Origin: an uncultured Lachnospiraceae bacterium
GTDB lineage: Bacteria > Bacillota > Clostridia > Lachnospirales > Lachnospiraceae
NCBI GenBank assembly: GCA_947174505.1
Contig: CAMWJF010000009.1
Coordinates: 1-64,000 of the forward strand
DNA length: 64,000 nt
Direction of reading: 5' to 3'
Position numbers and translations under genes: made by a program. Below, in pieces: positions 25,476 to 33,736 of the stretch (position 1 is the stretch's first letter; the number at the start of each line of letters is the position of its first letter). The notes under the pieces were generated by a model. It did no database searches and had not been told where the DNA came from. It was given only the letters and a program-made list of their open reading frames with translations.

Positions 25476-27152
25476 ATGGAAAATGCACAGGTGAAGACAG
25501 GTAGAAGGAAGATTAAACGTATCGGGAAAAAGGTCGGCAATGTTGTAGTGATTATGCAGGCCATTTCTGTAGTTTTTGCAGTGTTTATCTGCGTTTATAT
25601 GTACAATTCCCTTGTCAGGAGCATGCAGGAAAAGATCTGTACGAACGGCACGAATCTGCTTGCCTATGAACTGAGCCGGGTGTCTGAGGGTGACGATATG
25701 AATCAGGTGCTGGACGACTTGAAGAAACGTCAGGGCTGCGAGTTTACCATTTTTGAGGGCGATACGAGGGCCTACAGCACGGTGGTAAAGAATGGCGAAC
25801 GCGTAGTGGGAACCAAACTGGCGTCTAATCTCATTGACGTTGTACTGGAACAGGGGCAGTCTTATGTGGGAGAGGCGGACATTCTGGGAGAAACTTATCT
25901 GTGCTCCTATGTGCCGACAAAGGGAGCTGGCGGACAGATTGACGGCCTGATTTTCGCAGGCATTTCCATCGCTGAAGCGGAGGAGGAAACGGCCAGAATT
26001 ATTACATACGCTACGATTATCAGTGTGGCAGTAATTATTGTCTGTATCCTTTTCCTTACCGTGTATCTGAAAAAGCGTGTATCCAACCCGCTCGGCAGAA
26101 TCACAGAGGCGGCGGTGCGGCTGGAAAAAGGAGAACTTGGGTTAGCGGACGGAAGGGAAGTGGAGATCGGCGTCCGTTCCAATGATGAAATTGGTCTTCT
26201 GGGAGAAATATTTGAGGGTACGATCCAAAATCTGCGCGCATACATCGGAGAGATCTCAGAAGTGCTGGGAGCCATTGCCAAGGGCGATCTGACGCAGGAT
26301 ACACAGCAGGATTACAGGGGGGATTTCCTGACGATCAAGAAGTCTCTGGACAGTATACTCGGGGCGCTGAACCAGACCATGGGACAGATATCGGCCAGCG
26401 CGGGACATGTATCGGACGGGTCGGATCAGGTATCCGCCAGCGCGCAGACTCTGGCGCAGGGAGCAACCGAGCAGGCCAGCGCCGTCACGGAGATTTCGAC
26501 TACGATTTCGGATATTTCGGCGGGGGCAAAAGAGACTTCGGCCGCGGCTGTAGAGGTGGGCGAGATTACCAATCAGGCCGGCGCGCAGCTTGGCATCAGT
26601 ATAGAGAACGTGCAGGAGCTGAGTGCTTCCATGGAGCGCATTGCCAGCGATTCCAAACAGATCAGCACCATCATTGCGACGATAGAAAACATTGCCTTCC
26701 AGATCAATATTCTTTCGTTGAATGCGGCTGTTGAGGCTGCCAGGGCCGGCAGCGCAGGCAAAGGCTTTGCTGTGGTTGCGGAAGAAATCAGCAGTCTTGC
26801 ATCGAAATCGGATGAGGCTGCCAAGGCGACAAAGGAACTGATTGAAAGCTCTGCCGCGACCATCACGGAGGGCGGTAAGGTTATGAACAGAGTGTCGGAG
26901 GCGCTGGAACGGACGGGGGAACTCGCCGGCAATGTGACTGTCAAGATGGAACAGGTCGTGGACGCGGTGGAAAAACAGACGCTTGCGATGGAACAGGTGG
27001 CTACCGGCGTGGAGCAGATTTCGGCGGTGGTGGAAAACAACTCCGCGACCAGTCAGGAGTGTGCGGCGGCCAGCGAGGAGCTGTCGTCCCAGTCCGGCAT
27101 GCTGAAAGAACTGATCAGTGCCTTCAGGCTGAAAAATGCCCGCTGGCAGTAG
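25476..27152 (+). CDS. Methyl-accepting chemotaxis protein with single Cache sensor (558 aa)
   Basis: TM1 (about 22-45), small extracytoplasmic sCache-type domain (about 48-180, with CEFTIFEGDTRAYSTVVKNGERVVGTKL), TM2 (about 187-208), HAMP, and a long signalling coiled coil with tip [40 protein letters not shown] precedes ATG 25476; ATG 25428 in frame is possible but a TATAAT lies just ahead of it. Convergent with the bile salt hydrolase gene, 12 bases apart. Sensor ligand unknown. Confidence 0.92.
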   Translation: MENAQVKTGRRKIKRIGKKVGNVVVIMQAISVVFAVFICVYMYNSLVRSMQEKICTNGTNLLAYELSRVSEGDDMNQVLDDLKKRQGCEFTIFEGDTRAYSTVVKNGERVVGTKLASNLIDVVLEQGQSYVGEADILGETYLCSYVPTKGAGGQIDGLIFAGISIAEAEEETARIITYATIISVAVIIVCILFLTVYLKKRVSNPLGRITEAAVRLEKGELGLADGREVEIGVRSNDEIGLLGEIFEGTIQNLRAYIGEISEVLGAIAKGDLTQDTQQDYRGDFLTIKKSLDSILGALNQTMGQISASAGHVSDGSDQVSASAQTLAQGATEQASAVTEISTTISDISAGAKETSAAAVEVGEITNQAGAQLGISIENVQELSASMERIASDSKQISTIIATIENIAFQINILSLNAAVEAARAGSAGKGFAVVAEEISSLASKSDEAAKATKELIESSAATITEGGKVMNRVSEALERTGELAGNVTVKMEQVVDAVEKQTLAMEQVATGVEQISAVVENNSATSQECAAASEELSSQSGMLKELISAFRLKNARWQ

Positions 27153-27164
27153 CACAAGCGTATG

Positions 27165-28142
27165 TCAGTTTGCCCATGAAATCTGCTGTTTTGAGGCAAG
27201 CGGATAAGTTTTCAGGGTCTGTGCATCCAGATTTTCCCGGTGCATATCGACGGCGGTTAGCTGACAGTTTGAATATGTTTTATAAAAGTATCTGCCCATC
27301 GTGGCATTCATGCAGCAGGCATAGGTGGTGGTGTCGTAAAGCTTCTGGCTTGTAACGACGCTTCCCCGCACCATGGAAACGGAATCCAAAATGTGGAATA
27401 ATTGGGAGACACTGCTTGTCTCGTCCTTTTCACATACGGAGTTCATGGTAAGATAGGCTGCTTTCACAAAACGGGAGGCGGGAGAGTAATCACCCGGCAG
27501 ACCGAAGCTGCCAAGGCCTTGTCCGAAAGGGACAAGGCTTTTTATATTGCTGAAACAGTTTTGCGGACAGGCGGTGGTCAGGTTCATATATTGGCATAGG
27601 TTCGTGGTCTGAAAGCTGAACGCAGGGTTGTTTGTCAGTACGCCCACAGGATTGTCATATATTTCCATGCCGTTCTGGGTGGATTCCAGCACAATGGAAC
27701 GCTCCCTGTCCGCAATGTGCCAGTGCAGCGGCGCAAGCGGCAGATCGTCGCTGAAAGGGATACTGATCAGGTGAGTGGAGGCCAGAAGCTGTTTTACGTC
27801 GGTCACGGAGGCGCATTTGGCACACAGCCACAGGATCAGCTCGAAAGGAGACACATTTTGTTTGACGGGATCTTCCTTCGGCGGATAATACGCACTGTCA
27901 GGGAAATTCAGGCCGGCGATGCAAAGCCCTCTCTCGTTTACTGCTTCCGCGTAAAGCGGGTATCCATCCATCACGCTGGCCATTCCCAGCATGGCATAAT
28001 GCCTGTGCAGGGTATCGTTTCTGCGAAAGGGGATAGGGTAATTTCTTGGAGTAAAAACCACATTTTCGTCAAAGGAATATTCAATATCCATTGTGCGGCC
28101 GAAGTAGAAATCCTTAGTATTCATGGCAATACTGGTACACAT
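27165..28142 (-). CDS. bsh: Choloylglycine hydrolase (bile salt hydrolase) (325 aa)
   Basis: N-terminal nucleophile hydrolase that cleaves glycine or taurine from conjugated bile salts. All catalytic residues are present: C2 (after Met removal), R16, D19, N79, N171 and R224. The segment NERGLCIAGLNFP with Asn rather than Tyr near residue 79 favours bile salt over penicillin V substrates. Length is normal and there is no signal peptide. GAGGAG precedes ATG 28142. This is a strong marker of an intestinal host. Substrate preference (glyco versus tauro) cannot be read from sequence. Confidence 0.93.
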   Translation of the reverse strand: MCTSIAMNTKDFYFGRTMDIEYSFDENVVFTPRNYPIPFRRNDTLHRHYAMLGMASVMDGYPLYAEAVNERGLCIAGLNFPDSAYYPPKEDPVKQNVSPFELILWLCAKCASVTDVKQLLASTHLISIPFSDDLPLAPLHWHIADRERSIVLESTQNGMEIYDNPVGVLTNNPAFSFQTTNLCQYMNLTTACPQNCFSNIKSLVPFGQGLGSFGLPGDYSPASRFVKAAYLTMNSVCEKDETSSVSQLFHILDSVSMVRGSVVTSQKLYDTTTYACCMNATMGRYFYKTYSNCQLTAVDMHRENLDAQTLKTYPLASKQQISWAN

Positions 28143-28509
28143 AACGGCTCCTCTTTCTTATACGGCTTTCATATGGCAGAGTAGGGAAAATGGTGTCTGC
28201 GCAATCGTTTTTTTAGTATATGCATGGAAGGGGCGGAATATGAACTGAACCGGTTGGAGTTTCTTATTTTTTTATTAAATTCAGGGAATGGTATTATAAA
28301 AGGACGATTTTCTGTTATACTGTTAATAGTTGACAGCGGATAGTCGGTTCGAAGAGGGATCGACTGTGTAAAAGCCAAGCTTTTAGGGGAACTGCTTTTG
28401 TGTGTCAGGCAGGTGGAAATGCGGGTACACAAATACCGTTCCTGTGAAAAGACAGGCAGCAGAAAAATGGACGGGATTTGAAAATATCATAGTCATAGGA
28501 GGAATCAGG
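28143..28509. other. Intergenic region between divergent bsh and MBOAT genes
   Basis: AT-rich, no gene supported. It contains TATACT (28317-28322) and TTGACA (about 28332) on the plus strand, and a small hairpin around AGTCG...CGACT (about 28345-28370). Both divergent promoters must lie here; none is clear enough to place firmly. Confidence 0.4.
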
Positions 28510-29934
28510 GTGTTTGTATCAAAATTTTTCCTGCTTCTGCTGGGGATTACTGTACCGGCCTTTTTTCTGTTACCTGTAAAGTGGCGTGCGGGAGTGCTCC
28601 TGACGGCAAGTTATGTGTTCTGTGCCCATATGGAACCGAGGGCGCTGATTATTCTGGCTGCGATTACGGCAGCCACTTATTTCATGGCGGTTTATATTGA
28701 AAAACTCCGGGACAGGGGCTGCGGGGGAAAGGCGGGAAGAACCGTGGCAGCAGCAATATGCGGTCTGACGCTTTTACTGGTGCTGTACAAATATATGGGA
28801 TATCTGGCTGAATGTTTTGGGGTTGCAGACAAGCTTTCGGAGCACGTGCTGAAAAATCTAATGATGCCGGTCGGGCTGTCCTTTTATGCGTTTCAGGCGA
28901 CCGGCTATCTGGCAGATGTATATAAACGCAGAATTGCGGCGGAAAGAAACTTTTGCCACTTTGCCTGTTATCTCTCCTTTTTTCCGAGGTTTGTCAGTGG
29001 TCCGATCGAACGGGGAGAAAGGTTTCTACCGCAGATGAGAAGACTTGGGGAGGTCAGGTTTTGGAACCGGGGAAGGCTGTCCGCCGCTTTCACGTATATG
29101 CTGTGGGGAAGTTTTATGAAGCTTGTGGTGGCGGACAGGCTTGGAGGGATGGTAAATCCCTTGTTTGCAGAGCCGGAAGCGTTTGACAGTTTTTGGCTTT
29201 TGCTCGGCGTTATGATGTATTCGATCCAGATTTATTGTGATTTTGCCGGATATTCTTATATTGCAGCAGGCTGTGCGAAGATATTTGGGATAGAGCTTCA
29301 GAAAAATTTCAGCGCGCCGTACAGGGCGGTAAATATACAGGAGTTTTGGCGCAGATGGCATATTTCTTTAAGCAGCTGGCTCAGGGATTATATTTATATC
29401 CCGCTTGGGGGAAACAGGAAAGGGGTCTTCAGGAAGAATCTCAATATTCTGATTGTGTTTTTCGTATGCGGCGCATGGCACGGGGCCGGACTGCATTTTC
29501 TGGTCTGGGGGCTTTTGCATGGTATATATCTTCTCGTTGATTCACTTACGGGACAGAGAATCAGGAGCAGGATATTCACCTTCTGGCTGGTGGGGGTTGC
29601 ATGGATCTTTTTTCGGGCGGAGAGTCTGGAAGGAGCATTCCGATATATCCGACAGTTGGCGACGGCGGGATTGCGGCCGGAGCGTTTGAGACAGGCGGCG
29701 GAAAGCCTACAGTTAAACGGAACGGAGATCGGGATTGTAGTCATTGGAATTTTTATCGTCTGGCTGGCGGACCGGTTGTGTGACCGTGAAAAAATGGATA
29801 TTCCGATACTGATTCAGCAGAAGACGAACGGAAAGAGGTACCTGGTCTTCTATCTGCTCCTGACAGCCATATTTATTTTTGGGATTTATGGGTCGGGGTA
29901 TCATACAGAGCAGTTTATTTACATGCGCTTTTAG
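28510..29934 (+). CDS. MBOAT family membrane O-acyltransferase (474 aa)
   Basis: Polytopic membrane enzyme of the DltB/AlgI group, transferring an acyl group to a cell-surface polymer across the membrane. Conserved segments: MPVGLSFYAFQATGYLADVYKR, FFPRFVSGPIER, FWRRWHISLSSWLRDYIYIPLGGNRKG and catalytic His in GAWHGAGLHFLVWGLLHG. Start GTG 28510 is chosen because AGGAGGA lies 6 bases upstream; no nearby ATG has a site. The SGNH-like partner follows after 19 bases, the usual MBOAT/SGNH two-gene arrangement. Confidence 0.9.
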   Translation: MFVSKFFLLLLGITVPAFFLLPVKWRAGVLLTASYVFCAHMEPRALIILAAITAATYFMAVYIEKLRDRGCGGKAGRTVAAAICGLTLLLVLYKYMGYLAECFGVADKLSEHVLKNLMMPVGLSFYAFQATGYLADVYKRRIAAERNFCHFACYLSFFPRFVSGPIERGERFLPQMRRLGEVRFWNRGRLSAAFTYMLWGSFMKLVVADRLGGMVNPLFAEPEAFDSFWLLLGVMMYSIQIYCDFAGYSYIAAGCAKIFGIELQKNFSAPYRAVNIQEFWRRWHISLSSWLRDYIYIPLGGNRKGVFRKNLNILIVFFVCGAWHGAGLHFLVWGLLHGIYLLVDSLTGQRIRSRIFTFWLVGVAWIFFRAESLEGAFRYIRQLATAGLRPERLRQAAESLQLNGTEIGIVVIGIFIVWLADRLCDREKMDIPILIQQKTNGKRYLVFYLLLTAIFIFGIYGSGYHTEQFIYMRF

Positions 29935-29953
29935 AAGGAGAAAACAGGAAGAG

Positions 29954-31003
29954 ATGAAAACAGGGACGAAAAAAAATCTGCTTAGAACAGGCTTCCTGCT
30001 TTTGCTTATAGCGACGATTTATCTTGCATCAAGCGTTCTTCGGATAAAATCCAGCCATGGGATCAATCAGCTGGAGGGCCTGTACTGGCAGCCGGAGCAT
30101 TCGATTGATGTGATGATGATGGGAAGCAGCCATATTCATTGTAATGTGAACACAGCCCTGCTCTGGGAAAAGTATGGGATAGCCTCGTATGATTACAGCG
30201 GGGCAGAGCAGCCTCTCTGGATGACGTATTACTATCTGAAAGAATTATATAAATACCAGTCTCCCGAGGTGATCGTACTGGATTTATATGCGCCCGCCAG
30301 ATATAAGGCGGACTACCAGTACGACTGGATATCGGAAAACATTCTGGGGATGCGTTTCTCGGCAAATAAACTGGGTATGATGGCTGCCAGTGTGGAAAAA
30401 TCAAGATATTTTCAATATTTTCCGTCTTTTACCGTTTATCACAGCAGATATGATGATCTGGAGAGGGATGACTTTAATGATTTTTTCTGGAACAGCAGGG
30501 AAAAGGAGAATTTTAAGGGATATACGCCTTATTGGCATCGGACGCCGCAGATAAAGCCAGAGATTTCGGAGACCGGAAAAGGCGGGTTGACAGAGAAATC
30601 CGAGCAATATCTGCGTAAGATCATCACCTATACGAAGAAAAAGGGAAGCAGGCTTGTCTTGATGGTGGCGCCCTATGTGTTGACGGCGGAGGATAAGCGT
30701 ACCTACAATCAGATAGAGGAGATCGCGGAGGCGGAAGGGGTTGCCTTTGTTGACTTTAACGAGTACTATGATGAAATGAGGCTTGATTTTACACAGGATT
30801 TTAACGACGACTCTCATTTGAATTACTGGGGCGGGTGCAAGTTTTCCGATTATCTGGGAGAATTTCTGACGACCCGCTATGAGCTGGAAGACCGGCGTGG
30901 GCAGGAGGACTATGCGTCCTGGGATGACCATGTCGTGCTGATCGCAGAGGAATTACAAAACTTTTGGGACGGTACGCCGGGGCAGAAGGCGGATGCGGAA
31001 TGA
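29954..31003 (+). CDS. Membrane-anchored SGNH hydrolase-like acyltransferase partner (349 aa)
   Basis: One N-terminal signal anchor (about 8-27) and an extracytoplasmic SGNH-like domain with MMMGSSHIHCN (Ser nucleophile) near residue 55 and a C-terminal DDSHLNYWGG catalytic Asp/His near 295. Proteins of this type accept the acyl group exported by the MBOAT partner and place it on a glycan or teichoic-type polymer. AGGAAGAG precedes ATG 29954. Likely one operon with the MBOAT gene. Confidence 0.85.
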   Translation: MKTGTKKNLLRTGFLLLLIATIYLASSVLRIKSSHGINQLEGLYWQPEHSIDVMMMGSSHIHCNVNTALLWEKYGIASYDYSGAEQPLWMTYYYLKELYKYQSPEVIVLDLYAPARYKADYQYDWISENILGMRFSANKLGMMAASVEKSRYFQYFPSFTVYHSRYDDLERDDFNDFFWNSREKENFKGYTPYWHRTPQIKPEISETGKGGLTEKSEQYLRKIITYTKKKGSRLVLMVAPYVLTAEDKRTYNQIEEIAEAEGVAFVDFNEYYDEMRLDFTQDFNDDSHLNYWGGCKFSDYLGEFLTTRYELEDRRGQEDYASWDDHVVLIAEELQNFWDGTPGQKADAE

Positions 31004-31027
31004 ATGAGATAGGGGAAAGGACAGAAT

Positions 31028-31720
31028 ATGAAACGTATCTTTTTTGTGGAGGACGATCTGAGTCTGATAAACGGTATGACTTATGCGCTGGGGAAGGAGG
31101 GCTATGAGGTGGAAAACGCCCGCACGGCTGCTGAGGCGGAAGCGCTGTGGGCGGCGGGGGAATATGACCTTGTCATTCTGGATGTGGCCCTGCCCGACGG
31201 GACGGGGTTTGCCCTGTGTGAAAAGATGCGGCAGACATCCAAAGTACCGATCATGTTTTTGACAGCCGCAGACGAGGAGACGGACATGATCATGGGGCTG
31301 GATATCGGTGCGGATGACTATATTACAAAGCCCTTTAAGCTGGCTGTGTTTCTGTCCAGAATCCACGCGCTGCTCCGCCGGAGCGAAAACTTTATGCAGG
31401 CGGCGGAAACGATGAGTGCAAACGGCATTACGCTTGATATGCGAAGCGGGGAGGCCCGCAAAGGCGGAAAAAAGTTGGAGCTGACGACCGGGGAATACAG
31501 ACTGCTTCGGATGTTTATGGAAAACCCGGACAGGGTGCTTTCGGCGGAGCAGATTCTTGCCTGCCTGTGGGACTGTGACGAGAATTTTATCGAGAATAAG
31601 ACGCTGGCTGTGTATATCCGCAGGCTGCGTATGAAGATAGAGGATGATCCCGGCGCGCCGGAAAAGATCGTGACCGTCCGGGGCATGGGGTATAAGTGGT
31701 GTACAGGAGGAAGGAAATGA
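31028..31720 (+). CDS. OmpR-family response regulator, BceR-like (230 aa)
   Basis: Receiver domain with FVEDDL acidic pocket, phospho-acceptor D52 in LVILDVALPDG, Thr in MFLTAADE and Lys in YITKPF. C-terminal winged helix (about 128-228) with LTTGEYRLLRMFMENP and TLAVYIRRLRMKIEDDP. Its stop overlaps the kinase start as ATGA (31717-31720). Organisation with the kinase and downstream ABC exporter matches Bce-type antimicrobial-peptide response modules. Confidence 0.92.
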   Translation: MKRIFFVEDDLSLINGMTYALGKEGYEVENARTAAEAEALWAAGEYDLVILDVALPDGTGFALCEKMRQTSKVPIMFLTAADEETDMIMGLDIGADDYITKPFKLAVFLSRIHALLRRSENFMQAAETMSANGITLDMRSGEARKGGKKLELTTGEYRLLRMFMENPDRVLSAEQILACLWDCDENFIENKTLAVYIRRLRMKIEDDPGAPEKIVTVRGMGYKWCTGGRK

Positions 31721-32805
31721 GAGTGCTTGTCAACCGCAGCATAAAAACTTTGTTTATAAAGATCGCGCAGTGTATGGCGGTAATTGTCCTGATTTCCGCG
31801 GTGCCTGCGGTTTTGGGAGCGGTGATGGACGCGCAGGGGCAGATGATAAAGAAAGTGACACAAGTGTCATTAACGGCCGCGCCGGTCTGTGCGTTCCTGG
31901 TGGGAGCTGCCGTACTTTATGTCTGTTATCGGTATTTCAGGCAGCAGGACAGTCTGATAGAGGATGCCGTAACGCAGATCAGGGCGTTTGTCACAGGCGA
32001 CAGGGACGCCCGCATTGCCTGTGACGAGGAGGGGGAGCTGTACCGGCTCTTTCATGAAATCAATTCTCTGGCGGCGGTTTTGAATGCGCAGGCGCAGAAG
32101 GAGAGCGAGTCAAGAGCATTTCTGAAAAACACCATTTCGGATATTTCCCATCAGTTGAAAACGCCTCTTGCGGCATTGAATATTTATAACGGCATTATGC
32201 AGGCGGAGGCTGAGACGAACGGCCTGTCGGCTATTCAGGAGTTTGCCGGGCTGTCTGAGCAGGAGCTTGACCGGATTGAGACGCTGGTGCAGAATCTGTT
32301 AAAGATCACGAAATTCGACGCGGGAACAATGGTGATCGAAAAGCAGCCGGAAAATCTTTCGGAGATTATGGCCGGGGTGGCGAAGCATTTTGCATTCCGT
32401 GCGGAGCAGGAAAAGAAGCAGATCGTTCTGGAGGGCGGCGATGTAGAGTGTTTCCGGTGTGACCGCAGCTGGATTGCGGAAGCGCTTGACAATCTGGTGA
32501 AAAATGCCCTTGACCACACGGAGAGCGGGGATCGTATTTGGATTATGTGGGAACAGTCCCCATCCGCCGTCAATATTACGGTAAAGGACAACGGGAGCGG
32601 TATTCACCCGGAGGATATGCATCATATATTCAAACGTTTTTACCGTAGCAGATACTCGCAGGATAAGCAGGGAATCGGGCTGGGGCTGTCTCTCGTAAAG
32701 GCGGTGGCGGAAGCCCACGGAGGCACCGTCGGGGTAGACAGCAGGCTTGGGGAGGGAACATCTTTCGTGCTGCTGTTTCCGATTACCGATCATGCCGCGG
32801 TATGA
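31717..32805 (+). CDS. Sensor histidine kinase, OmpR-partner type (362 aa)
   Basis: Two membrane helices (about 15-40 and 50-75) with a very short external loop, HAMP-like linker, HisKA with H145 in DISHQLKTPLAALNIY, and HATPase with NLVKNALDHTESGD, DNGSGIHPEDM and GIGLGLSLVKAVAEAHGG. The short sensor loop suggests intramembrane sensing, typical of kinases that work with Bce-type ABC transporters. AGGAGGAAGG precedes ATG 31717. Confidence 0.92.
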   Translation: MRVLVNRSIKTLFIKIAQCMAVIVLISAVPAVLGAVMDAQGQMIKKVTQVSLTAAPVCAFLVGAAVLYVCYRYFRQQDSLIEDAVTQIRAFVTGDRDARIACDEEGELYRLFHEINSLAAVLNAQAQKESESRAFLKNTISDISHQLKTPLAALNIYNGIMQAEAETNGLSAIQEFAGLSEQELDRIETLVQNLLKITKFDAGTMVIEKQPENLSEIMAGVAKHFAFRAEQEKKQIVLEGGDVECFRCDRSWIAEALDNLVKNALDHTESGDRIWIMWEQSPSAVNITVKDNGSGIHPEDMHHIFKRFYRSRYSQDKQGIGLGLSLVKAVAEAHGGTVGVDSRLGEGTSFVLLFPITDHAAV

Positions 32806-32814
32806 CCAATCAGT

Positions 32815-32862
32815 GGAGAATGCGGAGCATTCTCTGAATCGAGCGCGTGGACGCTCGATTTA
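32815..32862. repeat. Two-hairpin intergenic repeat element, copy 1
   Basis: Hairpin 1: GAGAATGC, GGA, GCATTCTC (32816-32834). Hairpin 2: AATCGAGCG, 6-nt loop, CGCTCGATT (32837-32860), then TTTATT. Near-identical copy at 57735-57784. It may act as a terminator after the kinase gene. Confidence 0.85.
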
Positions 32863-32877
32863 TTACAAAATTGTAAT
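32862..32877. promoter_or_regulatory. Palindromic operator candidate for the BceR-like regulator
   Basis: ATTACAA (32862-32868), AA, TTGTAAT (32871-32877): a perfect 7-bp inverted repeat upstream of the ABC exporter genes, in the place expected for binding of the OmpR-type regulator encoded at 31028. Confidence 0.5.
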
Positions 32878-32947
32878 GTGGGCGAAGCCTGTTGGTAGTA
32901 TTCAAGTGCTATTCTTATCCTAAACAATTTGGAAAGAGGTGCTTAAA

Positions 32948-33736
32948 ATGAATTTACTGGAAGTGAGTAAGATCTGCAAGACTTACGGCAGCGGCGAGGC
33001 GGCGGTGCAGGCGCTTAAAAACGTCAGCTTTTCCGTTCCCAAGGGGGAGTACGTGGCGATTGTGGGAGAGTCCGGCTCCGGCAAGAGTACGCTGCTCAAC
33101 ATGATCGGCGCGCTGGATACGCCCACATCGGGAAAGGTGCTGATCGACGGCAAGGACACTTTTGCCATGAAAGAGAGAAGCCTTACCATTTTCCGGCGCA
33201 GAAACATCGGGTTTATTTTTCAGGCGTTCAACCTGATTCCGGAGCTGACGGTGGAGCAGAACATGATTTTCCCGCTGCTGCTCGATTACCAGAAACCGGA
33301 CAGAAAATATCTGGAAGAGCTTCTTGGTGTGCTTAATTTAAAGGAGAGGCGGAATCATCTGCCAAGCCAGCTTTCCGGCGGGCAGCAGCAGAGGGTGGCG
33401 ATTGGCCGTGCACTGATCACAAGGCCGTCATTGATTCTGGCGGATGAACCGACGGGAAATCTGGACACCCAGAACAGCAATGAGGTGATCGCACTGCTTC
33501 GTGAGGCGTCCCGGAAATTTGAGCAGACCATTATTATGATTACCCACAACCGCATGATTGCCCAGACGGCGGACCGGGTGCTGGAAGTGTCGGACGGCGT
33601 ACTGACGGATCTGGGGAGGGCGCAAGACGTCCGAGGGACGTCTGCTATGCGCCGACCGGAATGTGAATGGAGACCGCAGGATGTCCGGGGGACGTCTGCC
33701 ATGCGCGGACCGGAATGGAAAGGAGGCGCGGAATGA
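32948..33736 (+). CDS. ABC exporter ATP-binding protein, Bce/LolD type (262 aa)
   Basis: Walker A GESGSGKST near 38, signature LSGGQQQRV near 143, Walker B LILADEP near 162 and switch His in MITHN. It pairs with the FtsX-like permease in the next gene (ATGA overlap at 33733-33736). The C-terminal tail after about residue 222 is unusual: QDVRGTSAMR is present twice, from a duplicated 43-bp DNA segment. AGAGGTG precedes ATG 32948. Likely exports or detaches antimicrobial peptides under control of the upstream two-component system. Confidence 0.92.
   Translation: MNLLEVSKICKTYGSGEAAVQALKNVSFSVPKGEYVAIVGESGSGKSTLLNMIGALDTPTSGKVLIDGKDTFAMKERSLTIFRRRNIGFIFQAFNLIPELTVEQNMIFPLLLDYQKPDRKYLEELLGVLNLKERRNHLPSQLSGGQQQRVAIGRALITRPSLILADEPTGNLDTQNSNEVIALLREASRKFEQTIIMITHNRMIAQTADRVLEVSDGVLTDLGRAQDVRGTSAMRRPECEWRPQDVRGTSAMRGPEWKGGAE
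33621..33717 (+). repeat. Duplicated palindrome-bearing 43-bp segment inside the ATPase gene
   Basis: Copies at 33621-33663 and 33675-33717 (period 54 bp) differ at a few bases. Each holds an inverted repeat of the type GACGTCC...GGACGTC and encodes QDVRGTSAMR plus R/G and PE. The duplication is in frame. Confidence 0.85.

Noticed and set aside
26256..27155. 299-codon open frame on the minus strand
   Set aside because: Exact antisense of the chemoreceptor signalling domain; its composition follows from the GC-rich codon pattern of the real gene and no RBS or family resemblance is seen.
28320..28380. tRNA-like sequence with GGTTCGA
   Set aside because: Contains GGTTCGA but no acceptor or anticodon arms can be drawn around it.
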